Below are positions 1 through 8,664 of a stretch of 64,000 nucleotides of DNA, in pieces. Source of the DNA: Promicromonospora umidemergens (lineage in GTDB: Bacteria > Actinomycetota > Actinomycetes > Actinomycetales > Cellulomonadaceae); NCBI RefSeq assembly GCF_024171995.1, contig NZ_JAMTCT010000002.1, positions 1-64,000 on the forward strand. The letters are read 5' to 3'. A model generated the notes under the pieces. That model saw nothing but the letters and a program-made list of their open reading frames with translations. It had not been told where the DNA came from and ran no database searches. A program made the position numbers and the translations under genes. Position 1 is the stretch's first letter, and the number at the start of each line of letters is the position of its first letter.

Positions 1-666
1 GAATGCGAGCATCCGGGTCTGCAGCCACTTCCACGTCCGGCGGGGTGCCTGGGGAAGGAACCGCTCGATCGCCTCGGCCCGCTCGGCCAAGGTCAGCTGC
101 GACGCCGAGCGCAGCAGGGTGTGCGCTTTACGGACATCGATACGGCCGGTGATCAGTGCGGTGATCACGGTGGGGTGCTGGGCACCGGACTCCCCGCGGA
201 TCACGACCTCGGCGGCCTCGCTCTCGGTGATCACGAGCTCGCTGGTGACCTGTCCGACCAGCGAGGCGTGCGCGAGCGCGTGGGACTCCCGGGCGGCGCG
301 TTCGGCCACGACCCGGGCCTGCACGCCTGCGGCCCAGGACTGCAGCCGCCCACACGCCGTGACCAGATCACCCAACGCGTCATCGGGCAGGTCGGCCAGG
401 AGATCGGGGTCCATCTCGGTGGCCCGGTCCGTGGCTTCGGCGACGATCCGGGCCAGCTGCGCGCCCGGCGCACCGGTCAGTGCCTGCTGAAGGACCTCTA
501 CCGGCCACAAGATGACCGGCACGACGGAAGGCGGCCAGTCCGGTCCTGCGCTGGGCTCGAAGTCGGGCGGCGGGCCGCCCGCCAGGTCGGTCTCCAGCTC
601 GGCCGGCAGGTCACCCGGTGCAGCGCCGTCAGGCATCCCGCGGCCGTAGGACCGTCCTGCGTACAT
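1..666 (-). CDS. DUF222 (13E12-type) protein, N-terminal part; runs off left edge
   Basis: An uninterrupted frame of 222 codons runs from an ATG at 666 to base 1 on the minus strand, so the 3' part of the gene is outside the window. The readable part is the alpha-helical DUF222 domain of actinobacterial 13E12-repeat proteins, seen in segments such as ARIVAEATDRATEMDPDLLA, LAHASLVGQVTSELVITESE and LLRSASQLTLAERAEAIERF. Full-length family members usually end in an HNH endonuclease domain, which would lie beyond base 1 and cannot be checked. The family is multicopy in actinobacterial genomes and often linked to mobile DNA. Its function is unproven; a nuclease role is inference. No strong ribosome binding site precedes the chosen ATG, so the start is uncertain. 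Confidence 0.8.
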   Translation of the reverse strand, partial: MYAGRSYGRGMPDGAAPGDLPAELETDLAGGPPPDFEPSAGPDWPPSVVPVILWPVEVLQQALTGAPGAQLARIVAEATDRATEMDPDLLADLPDDALGDLVTACGRLQSWAAGVQARVVAERAARESHALAHASLVGQVTSELVITESEAAEVVIRGESGAQHPTVITALITGRIDVRKAHTLLRSASQLTLAERAEAIERFLPQAPRRTWKWLQTRMLAF

Positions 667-954
667 GCCAACCACCCCCGTCTTCCTGTCACCAGTGCGA
701 CCAGTGCTAACCCTGCGGACCTGTGTTCGACTCTAGCCGCCACCACTGACACGACACCCAGCAATCTGCCCACCGCAGAAGAGCGAGCGGAAGTGGGAGT
801 CGACCGGTATCGAGCCCCCGGCCCGACGGCCTGAGCGATCATCGCTGAGGTCCGCGTGAGGTCTCCGCACAGGTGGGTGCATTTCACCCTTTTGTAATGT
901 AAGTTTTGTCCTGAATCCGGGATGCAACGTCGCGCCCGGGGGAGGAGCTCATCG
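667..954. promoter_or_regulatory. Intergenic region with divergent promoters; AT-rich GH76 promoter and small hairpin
   Basis: No gene is supported in this 288-bp gap between divergent genes. The notable part is a comparatively AT-rich stretch at 880-915. It contains TAATGT (895-900), a possible -10 for the GH76 gene, and just upstream a perfect inverted repeat GGGTG-CATTT-CACCC (875-889) that would overlap the -35 region and could be an operator. A GGGGGAGGAG ribosome binding site (937-946) ends the region. Promoter and operator roles are inferred from position. Confidence 0.4.
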
Positions 955-2856
955 ATGACGATGCTGCGTCGCATCCGCCTTGTCCTGCTCAGCCTCGTCG
1001 TGCTCGTCGGCCTGCAGCCGGTGGTCGCGGTCCAGGCGGCCCCACCTCCACAGAATTCAGCGTCCGCCGGGGCGACCGAGGTCGCCCGTGCACGGGTCGC
1101 CACCGAGGTCCTGCTGGACTCCTACGACGAGGAGAAGGCCTGGTTCCCGTCGAGCTGGTGGAACTCCGCGGTCGCACTGCAGACCATCGGCGACTACATG
1201 AAGCGCACGGGCGACCGGAGCTATGTCGACGAGCTGGACCACAGCTTCGAGACCAACAAGGGCCCGTTCCCGGCCGGCGAGCGGTCCACGGACGAGATCT
1301 ACGGCAACTTCACGAGCCGGGCCATCGACGACGCCGGCTGGTGGGCGCTGAACTGGGTCACCGCCTACGACCTGACGGGTGACCAGAAGTACCTCGACAT
1401 GGCGGGCACCATCGCCGACTTCATGCACGGCTTCTGGGACCCGAGCACCTGCGGCGGCGGCATTTGGTGGAACGAGGAGCGTACGTACAAGAACGCCGTC
1501 ACGAACGGTCAGTGGGTCCGCCTCACGGCCGAGCTGCACAACCGGATCCCCGGCGACACCGCTTGGCTGGAGCGGTCCCAGGAGGCCTGGGACTGGTATG
1601 TCGGCAGCGGGATGATCAACGCGGAGGGCCTGGTCAACGACGGCCTGACCGACGACTGCGCCAGCAACGGCGACACGGTCTGGAGCTACAACCAGGGACT
1701 GGCGATCGGCGCCCCCCTTGAGCTGTGGCGGGCGACCGGTGACCCGGAGCTGCTGGCCGCCGCGCAGCGGTTGGCCGACGCCGCGCTCGAGTCGGACGAG
1801 CTGGTCACCGACGGCGTGCTGACCGAGTCGTGCGACCCGCTGGGCCGGACGTGCGACGACAACCAGAAGCAGTTCAAGGGCATCTTCATGCGCTACTTCA
1901 CGGAGCTTGCCGACACCACCGGTGCGCCGCGCTACGAGGAGTTCGTGGACCGTCAGGCCGAGACCATCTGGGCGAACGACCGCGACTCCTCCGAGCGGCT
2001 CGGCCTGCGCTGGACCGGGGCGAGCAGCGAGGCGTCCCCGAACGTCTTCGACTGGCGCACCCAGGCCAGCGCGCTCAGCGCACTGATCGCCGACGTCCCG
2101 CAGGAGACGCCTCGCCGGTCCCTGTCGGCGACCATGTCACCGACGCAGCTGGTCATGATGCCCAGCCCGGGCGTCGAGTCGTCCGTGCGCACCGAGGTCC
2201 AGGTGGCGGCGACGTCCCCGGGCCGGCGGCCGGTCCGCGTGGACGTGCGCGCCAGCGGTCCGGACGGCTGGACCGTGGACCCGGTGCGGGACAGGGTCGT
2301 CCTGGATCCGGCAGGCGACAGCACCCCCGCCAGGACGAGCGTCCCGCTGGACGTCTCGGTGCCTCCGGACACCGAGGACGGCAGCTATCCGGTGACCGTG
2401 ACGGTCACCGCGAGGCCTGGGCTCAGCTACACCACCCGGGCCACGATCCAGGTGGCGAGCGCCATCGACTTCGACGCCGGGTCGACGCAGGAGCTCGCGT
2501 GGCTCTGGGACGCAGGCGGTTCGGGCCTGAGCCACGTCGGCAGCCGGTTCGCCGACGGCACCAGCCACTTCGTCTACAAGTTCCCGTTCCCCGCTGAGGC
2601 CACCTCGGCCGAGGCGACCCTGACCATCGACAACCAGTACGTGGTCGACGTCGGGCCGGACGGGGAGAGCTGGACCACGGTCCTGGCCGAGGACGAGCAG
2701 ATCCGGGACAGCTCCAACAAGGCCGACCACACCCTTGACCTGACGCCCTACCTCGGGCCCGACAACGCGGTCTACCTCCGCATGACCGACGCCTTCACGG
2801 AGGACGGCTGGGGCGGCGGGGTCTATCACGTCTCGGCCCGGTTCGGGACGTCCTGA
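955..2856 (+). CDS. Secreted GH76 alpha-1,6-mannanase with C-terminal beta-sandwich domains
   Basis: A predicted extracellular endo-alpha-1,6-mannanase of 633 aa. The ATG at 955 is preferred over the one at 922 because GGGGGAGGAG lies 8 nt before it and the N-terminus is then a normal signal peptide (MTMLRRIRLVLLSLVVLVG, cleavage near VQA-A). Residues about 35-390 form the GH76 (alpha/alpha)6 barrel. Family hallmarks include the adjacent aspartates in IDDAGWWAL, the catalytic pair of this family, plus CGGGIWW and TNGQWVRLTAELHN. Residues about 395-500 resemble a NEW3-like immunoglobulin-fold domain, and about 500-633 a second beta-rich domain containing SHFVYKFPFP and a final GGGVYHVSARF. GH76 enzymes attack mannan backbones such as yeast cell walls. 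The substrate here is inferred from the family. The gene stands alone with its own promoter. Confidence 0.88.
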   Translation: MTMLRRIRLVLLSLVVLVGLQPVVAVQAAPPPQNSASAGATEVARARVATEVLLDSYDEEKAWFPSSWWNSAVALQTIGDYMKRTGDRSYVDELDHSFETNKGPFPAGERSTDEIYGNFTSRAIDDAGWWALNWVTAYDLTGDQKYLDMAGTIADFMHGFWDPSTCGGGIWWNEERTYKNAVTNGQWVRLTAELHNRIPGDTAWLERSQEAWDWYVGSGMINAEGLVNDGLTDDCASNGDTVWSYNQGLAIGAPLELWRATGDPELLAAAQRLADAALESDELVTDGVLTESCDPLGRTCDDNQKQFKGIFMRYFTELADTTGAPRYEEFVDRQAETIWANDRDSSERLGLRWTGASSEASPNVFDWRTQASALSALIADVPQETPRRSLSATMSPTQLVMMPSPGVESSVRTEVQVAATSPGRRPVRVDVRASGPDGWTVDPVRDRVVLDPAGDSTPARTSVPLDVSVPPDTEDGSYPVTVTVTARPGLSYTTRATIQVASAIDFDAGSTQELAWLWDAGGSGLSHVGSRFADGTSHFVYKFPFPAEATSAEATLTIDNQYVVDVGPDGESWTTVLAEDEQIRDSSNKADHTLDLTPYLGPDNAVYLRMTDAFTEDGWGGGVYHVSARFGTS

Positions 2857-2916
2857 CCCGGCGTCCTGACCAGGGCCGGCCGGCGCCGCCGCGCGGTGCC
2901 CGGTAGGTTCCTGCTC

Positions 2917-3040
2917 ATGCGACTCGAGGGCAGGCCGGTACTGGTCGACCGCCGTCGACCCCGCGCCCGACGGATGGGTCGAGCCGATCCCGCTCGGCAG
3001 GTACGGCCGGAGCGACGAGGTCGCCGAAGCCGCGGTGTAG
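2917..3040 (+). pseudogene. Remnant of a short-chain dehydrogenase/reductase with an internal deletion
   Basis: Two fragments of an SDR gene appear to be fused. An ATG at 2917 gives MRLEGRPVLV, like the opening strand of an SDR (R-LEGK-VALVTGG). After a +1 frame change near GTCGAC at 2944-2955, the sequence reads TAVDPAPDGWVEPIPLGRYG followed by RSDEVAEAAV and a TAG at 3038-3040. This matches the SDR C-terminal signature PLGRYG...EVA. Everything between, including the Rossmann glycines and catalytic YxxxK, is missing. A TAGGTT box seven bases before the ATG looks like a surviving leaderless promoter. The homology is judged by eye on short segments, so confidence is moderate. Confidence 0.45.
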
Positions 3041-3052
3041 CTTTCGGTCCGG

Positions 3053-3430
3053 TCAGGCGGCCTGGTCGGTCGACGGTCCACTCGGCAGCGGGTCCTGGCC
3101 TCGCGGGCCTTCCACGGGCCGGACTGAGCCCAGCGCGTGTGCCAGCGAGTCCTGCGTGATGCCTGCGCGGTCGTCGTCGGCCTGCAGCGCGCTCATGACC
3201 TGGTCGGCGGCCATCCGCACCGGGATGTGGGCCTTGCTGGCGGCGTCGAGCAGAATCTGTGCGGCCTGGTCCTCGTCGCACCGCCGGGCCACGACCACAA
3301 CGGTCTTGGCCCGTTCGATCATCGTCTCGCCAAGGAGCGCCGGGGACACGGCCTCGTCCGCCTGGTGGGCGCCGATGGCACCTGGGGGGTCGTCCGCGGA
3401 TACGCCCCGAGGCTGGTAGATGGATGGCAC
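3053..3430 (-). CDS. Single-domain ANTAR protein (putative RNA-binding antiterminator)
   Basis: A 125-aa protein starting at GTG 3430 behind GGGAGG five bases upstream. Residues about 28-82 match the ANTAR helix bundle: ERAKTVVVVARRCDEDQAAQ, ILLDAASKAHIPVRMAADQV and MSALQ. ANTAR domains bind paired hexaloop RNA hairpins and prevent transcription termination. They are normally fused to a response-regulator or GAF sensor, and none is present here. The first 25 and last 35 residues are low-complexity. The gene is divergent from the haem-degrading-domain gene at 3557. No dual-hexaloop target hairpin was recognised nearby, so a target cannot be named. Confidence 0.75.
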   Translation of the reverse strand: MPSIYQPRGVSADDPPGAIGAHQADEAVSPALLGETMIERAKTVVVVARRCDEDQAAQILLDAASKAHIPVRMAADQVMSALQADDDRAGITQDSLAHALGSVRPVEGPRGQDPLPSGPSTDQAA

Positions 3431-3556
3431 GTGAACCTCCCAGATCCGTTACGGACCTGGAGCCGCTTCCTGACTCCCCGAATTTCTGAGTCTAAAGCAG
3501 TTCGGACGATTCGGACAGGCCCTCCTTCGATCGTTCAGTCCGGGCAGGATGGGCGC

Positions 3557-4045
3557 ATGAGCGAATCCGATGTCACCGCAGCCGTCTCCGAGGTCGAGGC
3601 CCAGGAGGCCGAGCTCGTCCTGACCGCGTTCACGCACGACCAGGCCTGGCACCTCGGCGTGCGGCTGGTCGAGCTGGCGACCGAGCGCGACCTCCCCGTC
3701 GCCGTCGACATCCGCAAGGGCACGCAGCAGGTCTTCCACGCCGCACGGCCAGGCACGACGCCTGACAACGACTCGTGGATCGAGCGCAAGGTGCGGGTCG
3801 TCTACCGGTTCGGAGCGTCGTCGTACCTGGTGGGCCTCCGTGCGCGGGCCAAGGGCCGCGACTTCAACGCCGACCACGGCCTTGCGTTCCAGGAGTACTC
3901 CGCACATGGCGGAGCCTTTCCCGTGCGCGTCTCGGGGGTGGGAATCGTGGGCGTCGTCACCGTCTCGGGTCTGGCCCAGCAGGACGACCATGCCCTGGTG
4001 GTCGAGGCGCTTCGCGAGCTGGCCGGGTCGCAGCCCGCAAGATAG
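3557..4045 (+). CDS. UPF0303 family haem-degrading-domain protein (HbpS/GlcG-like)
   Basis: A 162-aa cytoplasmic protein of the haem-degrading (DUF336/UPF0303) family. The family fold is seen in LTAFTHDQAWHLGVRLVELA, DLPVAVDIRKGTQQVFHAA and the C-terminal glycine-rich strand GVGIVGVVTVSGLAQQDDHA, followed by a helix ending VEALREL. Members bind haem or small redox ligands, but UPF0303 proteins have no firmly assigned reaction. The start at 3557 is chosen because CAGGAT (3545-3550) lies exactly six bases upstream, the leaderless arrangement found throughout this window. Upstream in-frame ATGs would place coding sequence across the ANTAR promoter. The stop codon is the first part of a strong terminator stem shared with the convergent GH97 gene. 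Confidence 0.8.
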   Translation: MSESDVTAAVSEVEAQEAELVLTAFTHDQAWHLGVRLVELATERDLPVAVDIRKGTQQVFHAARPGTTPDNDSWIERKVRVVYRFGASSYLVGLRARAKGRDFNADHGLAFQEYSAHGGAFPVRVSGVGIVGVVTVSGLAQQDDHALVVEALRELAGSQPAR

Positions 4046-4079
4046 CCCGTCGCTACGGGCATGACCCGTAGCGACGGGC
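4045..4079. terminator. Bidirectional terminator between convergent genes
   Basis: A perfect 15-bp stem, GCCCGTCGCTACGGG (4045-4059) pairing with CCCGTAGCGACGGGC (4065-4079), with a CATGA loop. It fills the 47-bp gap between the convergent UPF0303 and GH97 genes and includes the last base of the UPF0303 stop codon. There is no long U tract, as is common in high-GC actinobacteria. Confidence 0.85.
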
Positions 4080-4092
4080 GTCCCCGGTGGCG

Positions 4093-7000
4093 TCAGCCGA
4101 CCGGCCGCCAGGGGCCGTCGGCGCCGCCGGGTTCCTGGTGCCGGGTCCACCACCTCGCCTCGTACAGCGCACCGTCGTGCAGCACGAAGTCGCCGTCGTC
4201 GAAGATCCGCGACGGCGTCCACACAGCGGTGCCGTCGAAGGTCTCGGTGATTTCTTGCCACGGCCCGTCCGCCGAGCCGCCAGGCGCCTGGTCTCGCGTC
4301 CACCACGACGCGTCCCAGAGCGAGCCGTCGAACGAGACCAGGTCGCCCGCGGTGTAGGCCGTTCCGGCCGCCCAGGCCTCGACCTTGCCGTTCGGCAGGA
4401 CTCCCGGCGTCGCCGTGACCCGCAGATGGTCGAGGTTGACGTGGCCGGTGTCGCCGGCGGCGTGGTGCAGCAAGATCTCGTGCCGGCCGGGCTCCAACGT
4501 CATCGGCAGGCCGGGGGAGTAGGCCCAGCGACGCCACCGGTCGGCGTCCTGCCCCAGGTTCGGGAACGCGACCTGCCGCGCAGCTCCGCCGTCGACGGAT
4601 ACGGAGAGCTGCCGGTCGAGCGGGGCGACGACCATCCCGTTGGCGTACCGGAACGAAAGCTCGACGGTCGTCGGCACGGCCGCCTCGTACGTGAACCGCA
4701 CGCCGGCGCCCGCTCGGGTGAGGTCCCGGACGAACCCGGTGCCCGTGTACCCGGGGTGTTCGGTGGTCGTCCGAGCGCCCCCCACGAGCGCGCCGGCCTC
4801 GGCCTCGCCGACGTGCTCCGCGCTCTGGGCCTCGACGGCCGCGAGCAGCGTCGCGAGAGTCTCCTCGTCCCCCTCGGCGGTCTCGATCCGGCTCGCCAGG
4901 TCCTGGAGGGCCGCGGCCAGAGCCGCGGAGTCCCCGGTGCGTGCGTGGGTCGCCGCCGCTGCGGCGGGCTCGCGCAGCGCTGCCGCGACAGCTTCGTCGA
5001 CGGCGCCGGCGCGCTCGGCGTCGCGGACCAGGCTCAGGATGCCGAACAGTCCAGCGGCCTCGCCGAGGAACGGTTCGACCGCTCCCTCGATCTCGGTAGC
5101 AGGCTCCACAGGGACGTCATCGGCGCTCGACGTCAGCGTGACGTGGCGGATCGCCTGCATCGCCCGGCGGGTCGCGGGGAAGTCGCCCTCCTCTGCCGCG
5201 GCGAGGGCCTGCTCTGCGTGCTCCACGAGGAGGGCTGCCCTGGCGGGCGCCAGGTGCCGGGTCTGGCGCTCCAGCAGGTCGAGCAGCTGGCCGTCGGGGC
5301 GGGGAAGCAGCTCGGCCGTGGTGGAGCCGCCGGAGTTCCCGTCGGCATCGACGACGCTCAGCTCGTTCGCGCCCCGGTAAGGGACCGCGTCGGCCGGCAT
5401 GTCGAACGTGGACGTCCCGGTTCGGCCGCCGCCGATGCGTGCGGTGGCTTCCGGCACGACGTCACCGTCCACGGCGACAGCGGCCTGGCCCACGGTCGTC
5501 CCGTCGTTGCGGACGGTGACCGTGACGGTCACGGTGTCGGCGACCGGGTCGTAGGAGACCTCGGGCGTCCCGTCGAGCGCGAAGGACGAGGCAGCGTAGT
5601 CGGGCAGCTCCTCAAGGTCTGCCGCGGTCGCCTTCCGCAGCTTCACCGCCTGCCCGCCGGCACCGACCATGGAGGCTTCGAGCGTGTCGGCGGAGTCGAC
5701 CAGAGCGTGCGTCACCTCGACGGCGGTCGGGTTCCCCTTCCATGAGGTGTCCGCGGCGTCGGAGTAGATGTCGGCGACGTAGGTGGTACGGCGGTCCAGG
5801 AAGGTGAGCGGAACCCGCACGGTACGGTTCTGCTCGTCGGTGATCGAGCCGAGGTACCAGGTGCTCCCGTTCCGGCGGGCCGTCACGATGTGATCCCCGA
5901 TCGCGGCGTCGAGCACGTGGGACTCGTCCCACCGGGTGGGCATGTCCTTGAGGTAGGCGAAGGCCTCGGCGTGCTCGGCGTAGTTCTCCGGCGTGTCGGC
6001 GAGCATCTGGAGCGGGCTGGAGAACGTCGGGTAGAGCGCGAGCTGGTTCGTCGTCGTCGACTGCACACGGGTACCGAGGTCGGCGGGATCCCACGTGACG
6101 GCGAGAACGCCGGGGGTGTAGTCGGCAGGGCCGCCGATCCAGCGTGTGAAGGGCAGGATCGTCGCCTGCTCGGGCGGGTTGCCGTTCGCCCCCTTGTAGT
6201 TGTGCTGCTCCATGCCTGCGACGCCCTCGCCCGTCATCATGTTCGGGTAGGTGCGCGACAGGCCGGTCGGCTTGATGGACTCGTGGGCGTTGATCGTGAT
6301 CTTGTGCCGGGCTGCGGTCTCGATCACCCGCTGGTAGTGCTGCACCGCCTCCTGGTCGTAGTGGCTGCGGCCAACGCCCCCGAGCTCGAACCGGGTCGCG
6401 TACCCGGTCTTGATCGCGTGGATTCCCCACTCCTCGTACTGGGCGAAGATCTCGTCCATGTGCTCGTCGTAGTAGTCGACGTAGCCGCGGGTCTCGTTGT
6501 GCGCCATGAAGCCGACACCGTTCTCCGCGGCGTAGGCCAGCACCTCGTCGAGGTCGACGTCGGCCTGGGGCGTGACGAAGTCCTGGTTGGTCCAGCTGCC
6601 GCCGGCGTTCTCGTTCCAGCCCTCGGCGAGGACGTACTTCGCGCCTGCCTCGACGGCCAGGTCGACGTACTCCTTGATGCGTTCCGTCGTCGCGCCGTGC
6701 CTCGGCCCCGCGTCCCAGGTCGTGTGCCGGCGCTGGAGCTCCCACCACACACCGACGTACGTCCCGGGATCGATCCAGCCGGTGGTGTCCGCCGTGCCGT
6801 CGCCGTCGCCGTCGACGTCGCAGAGGGCGCACGGGTCGTTGAGGTTCTCGACGAGATGGGACTCCGCGAGGGCGCCCGCGCTCCGCCCGACGGTGACGGT
6901 GCGCCACGGTGTGCTGAAGCCGTCGGCGCCGACGTCGATCACCGCCTTGTCCCCGTTCGGCAGAGCGATGAGGTCGGCGACCAGCGTGCCGGGCGCGCCC

Positions 7001-7767
7001 TGGCCGCGCAGGGTCATGCTGGGAAAGTCGGTGAGGTCGGCCTCGTGCACCGCCAGGAAAAGGTCGTCCGGGGTGCGCGAGAGGGTGATCGGGGTCTGTG
7101 CGGAGGCGACGTCGGGCAGCGGCTGGGTGCGGTAGTGCCTCTCGTCCGCGTTCTGCGCGGTGCCCGCCGGGATCGAGTACGCGGCGAGGTCCGTGGGCAG
7201 GGCGAACTCCGTGGTCTCGTCCGCCACGACCACGTCGTCGCCGAGGGCATCCTGCCCGGGGAAGTGGTACCGGAAGCCGACGCCGTCGTCGAACACCCGG
7301 AACACCACGTCGAGCTCGACGCCCGACGCCTGGTGCTCGGCGTGCACGGTGAGCTCGTTGGCGTGGTTGCGGATCCGCGCGTCGTCGCCCCAGGCGGGCG
7401 TCCAGGTCTCGTCGACGACGCTGCGCTCGACGGACGTGATGGTCAGGCCCGTCGTCAGGTCGAGCGCGGGCTCGCGCAGGCGGAACCCCAGGCCCGACGG
7501 CTCGAGCACCGTCGTCCTCCCGTCGCGCACCACCTCGTACGTCAGGGTCCCGTCGACCGCCTCGACACCGACCTCGATCGACCGGTCCGGCGAGGCCACC
7601 TGGTAGCCGTCGAGGGCCGCTGCCGGCTCCTGCGCATGAGCGGGGGAGCCGCCGGTCACGGCGGCCGGGACGAGCAGCACGACGGCGGTGGCCGCTGCGG
7701 TCAGCGCCGACCCCCGTCCACGCCGGACCCGTGGCCCGTCGGTGTGGGCGCGCGTACGTCGAATCAC
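4093..7767 (-). CDS. Secreted multimodular GH97 alpha-glucosidase-type hydrolase with CBM and tandem chitin-binding-like modules
   Basis: A 1224-aa exported enzyme. The start is GTG 7767, set by AGGAGG four bases upstream, and leads a Tat-like or Sec signal (RR-rich, then ALTAAATAVVLLVPAAV, AHA-QE). Residues about 50-660 are the GH97 N-terminal sandwich, barrel and C-terminal sandwich, with AEGWNENAGG (about 382), IKTGYATRFE (about 452), NAHESIKPTGLSRTYPN (about 494) and GEGVAGMEQ (about 517). The first Glu of NAHES fits the catalytic base of inverting SusB-type members. The KTGY segment lacks the Asp nucleophile of retaining GH97 enzymes, so inversion is inferred. Then follow a CARDB-like domain, an alpha-helical region (about 790-960), a CBM6/35-like sandwich (about 1005-1122) and two CBM5/12-like repeats, each with A.WWTR.Q.PGG. 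Substrate is uncertain: alpha-glucan is likeliest. Confidence 0.88.
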   Translation of the reverse strand: MIRRTRAHTDGPRVRRGRGSALTAAATAVVLLVPAAVTGGSPAHAQEPAAALDGYQVASPDRSIEVGVEAVDGTLTYEVVRDGRTTVLEPSGLGFRLREPALDLTTGLTITSVERSVVDETWTPAWGDDARIRNHANELTVHAEHQASGVELDVVFRVFDDGVGFRYHFPGQDALGDDVVVADETTEFALPTDLAAYSIPAGTAQNADERHYRTQPLPDVASAQTPITLSRTPDDLFLAVHEADLTDFPSMTLRGQGAPGTLVADLIALPNGDKAVIDVGADGFSTPWRTVTVGRSAGALAESHLVENLNDPCALCDVDGDGDGTADTTGWIDPGTYVGVWWELQRRHTTWDAGPRHGATTERIKEYVDLAVEAGAKYVLAEGWNENAGGSWTNQDFVTPQADVDLDEVLAYAAENGVGFMAHNETRGYVDYYDEHMDEIFAQYEEWGIHAIKTGYATRFELGGVGRSHYDQEAVQHYQRVIETAARHKITINAHESIKPTGLSRTYPNMMTGEGVAGMEQHNYKGANGNPPEQATILPFTRWIGGPADYTPGVLAVTWDPADLGTRVQSTTTNQLALYPTFSSPLQMLADTPENYAEHAEAFAYLKDMPTRWDESHVLDAAIGDHIVTARRNGSTWYLGSITDEQNRTVRVPLTFLDRRTTYVADIYSDAADTSWKGNPTAVEVTHALVDSADTLEASMVGAGGQAVKLRKATAADLEELPDYAASSFALDGTPEVSYDPVADTVTVTVTVRNDGTTVGQAAVAVDGDVVPEATARIGGGRTGTSTFDMPADAVPYRGANELSVVDADGNSGGSTTAELLPRPDGQLLDLLERQTRHLAPARAALLVEHAEQALAAAEEGDFPATRRAMQAIRHVTLTSSADDVPVEPATEIEGAVEPFLGEAAGLFGILSLVRDAERAGAVDEAVAAALREPAAAAATHARTGDSAALAAALQDLASRIETAEGDEETLATLLAAVEAQSAEHVGEAEAGALVGGARTTTEHPGYTGTGFVRDLTRAGAGVRFTYEAAVPTTVELSFRYANGMVVAPLDRQLSVSVDGGAARQVAFPNLGQDADRWRRWAYSPGLPMTLEPGRHEILLHHAAGDTGHVNLDHLRVTATPGVLPNGKVEAWAAGTAYTAGDLVSFDGSLWDASWWTRDQAPGGSADGPWQEITETFDGTAVWTPSRIFDDGDFVLHDGALYEARWWTRHQEPGGADGPWRPVG

Positions 7768-7917
7768 AGTTCCTCCTGGACGTCGTTGTCGCTGCTGTCG
7801 ACGAGTATCAACCCCGCGGATGGGGCATGGGCGCACCGTCCACGGGTCGGGAGTACCTGGTACGCCACGCCGGTGGCTCGTCGTCACCGACGCCGACCCA
7901 GTACTCCACCGACGAGA

Positions 7918-8580
7918 TCACGAGGCCGACCACCTCTGGTTGTCCCCGGCATGGCAGTCGTACACGAGCACCGGCGTCGCGTTGTCGGTGGCCACTCCCG
8001 AGACGTCCAGGCACAGCCCCGTGGCCGCGTTGCGCACGGTGCCGTCGGCCTGCGGTGCCCACTGCTGGTTCGCGCCACCGTGGCAGGTCCAGATGCTGGC
8101 CGGCGCGCCGGACTCTCCGCCGCTCGGGTCGTCGAGGCACATCGTCCCCAGCGTGCGCAGCTCTCCGGAAGCGGACGCGGTCCACTGCTGGCCTGCGGCC
8201 CCCGTGCAGTCGTAGATCTGCAGCGCAGCACCATCGACAGCCGCACCACCGGGCACGTCGAGACATCGCCCGGAGGCGGCACCCCGCAGGGCGACGACGG
8301 TCGGCGGTGCCGGTGCCGGCGTCGGCGTCGGTGTGGGGGAGGCGGACGGGGAGTCCGTCGTCGGCGACGGGTCCGGGTCGGCAGGGGCGCTCACCCGGCT
8401 CGCCTCGGGTGTCCCCGCGGCCGGCGGAGTGCTCTGCCCGGCCTGTGCCTGCGAGCCGGACAGGTCGCGGGTCAGCACCCAGCCCGTGCCGACCACTGCG
8501 GCGAGCGCCAGCAGGACGGCCAGCGCCCACACGAAGATGCTGAGCGGCGAGCGCCGGCTTGACGTGACCTGGTCGTACAC
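7918..8580 (-). CDS. Membrane-anchored ricin-type beta-trefoil lectin
   Basis: A roughly 220-aa single-pass membrane protein with an extracellular lectin domain. The GTG at 8580 is preceded by GAAGGGA; an in-frame ATG at 8649 would add 23 residues. A short basic cytoplasmic N-terminus is followed by one membrane helix (PLSIFVWALAVLLALAAVVG), a Ser/Thr/Pro-rich stalk (about 50-100, with TPTPTPAPAPP), and a ricin B-type trefoil (about 103-220). The trefoil carries three QxW repeats (GQQW, NQQW, NQRW) and paired cysteines in GRCLDV/IYDC, MCLD/WTC and LCLDV/YDC. Such domains bind galactose- or xylose-type sugars. It precedes the GH97 gene on the same strand with a 150-bp gap, so a role in holding polysaccharide near the cell is plausible but inferred. 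Confidence 0.82.
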   Translation of the reverse strand: MYDQVTSSRRSPLSIFVWALAVLLALAAVVGTGWVLTRDLSGSQAQAGQSTPPAAGTPEASRVSAPADPDPSPTTDSPSASPTPTPTPAPAPPTVVALRGAASGRCLDVPGGAAVDGAALQIYDCTGAAGQQWTASASGELRTLGTMCLDDPSGGESGAPASIWTCHGGANQQWAPQADGTVRNAATGLCLDVSGVATDNATPVLVYDCHAGDNQRWSAS

Positions 8581-8664
8581 CCTTGCGATTCCCTTCGTGC
8601 CCGACGGCGACGGCGCGTGCGAACCGCACCCTACCGGTGGACCTGCCACCCCTCCCGTCCGGGG

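Noticed and set aside
2896-3159. An intact 87-codon plus-strand gene overlapping the SDR remnant
   Set aside because: The translation is Arg-rich shadow sequence, and the SDR-like segments lie in two different frames, which fits a remnant better than a gene.
4081-5745. Plus-strand coding region opposite the GH97 C-terminus
   Set aside because: It has no recognisable protein features, while the minus strand has continuous domain homology.
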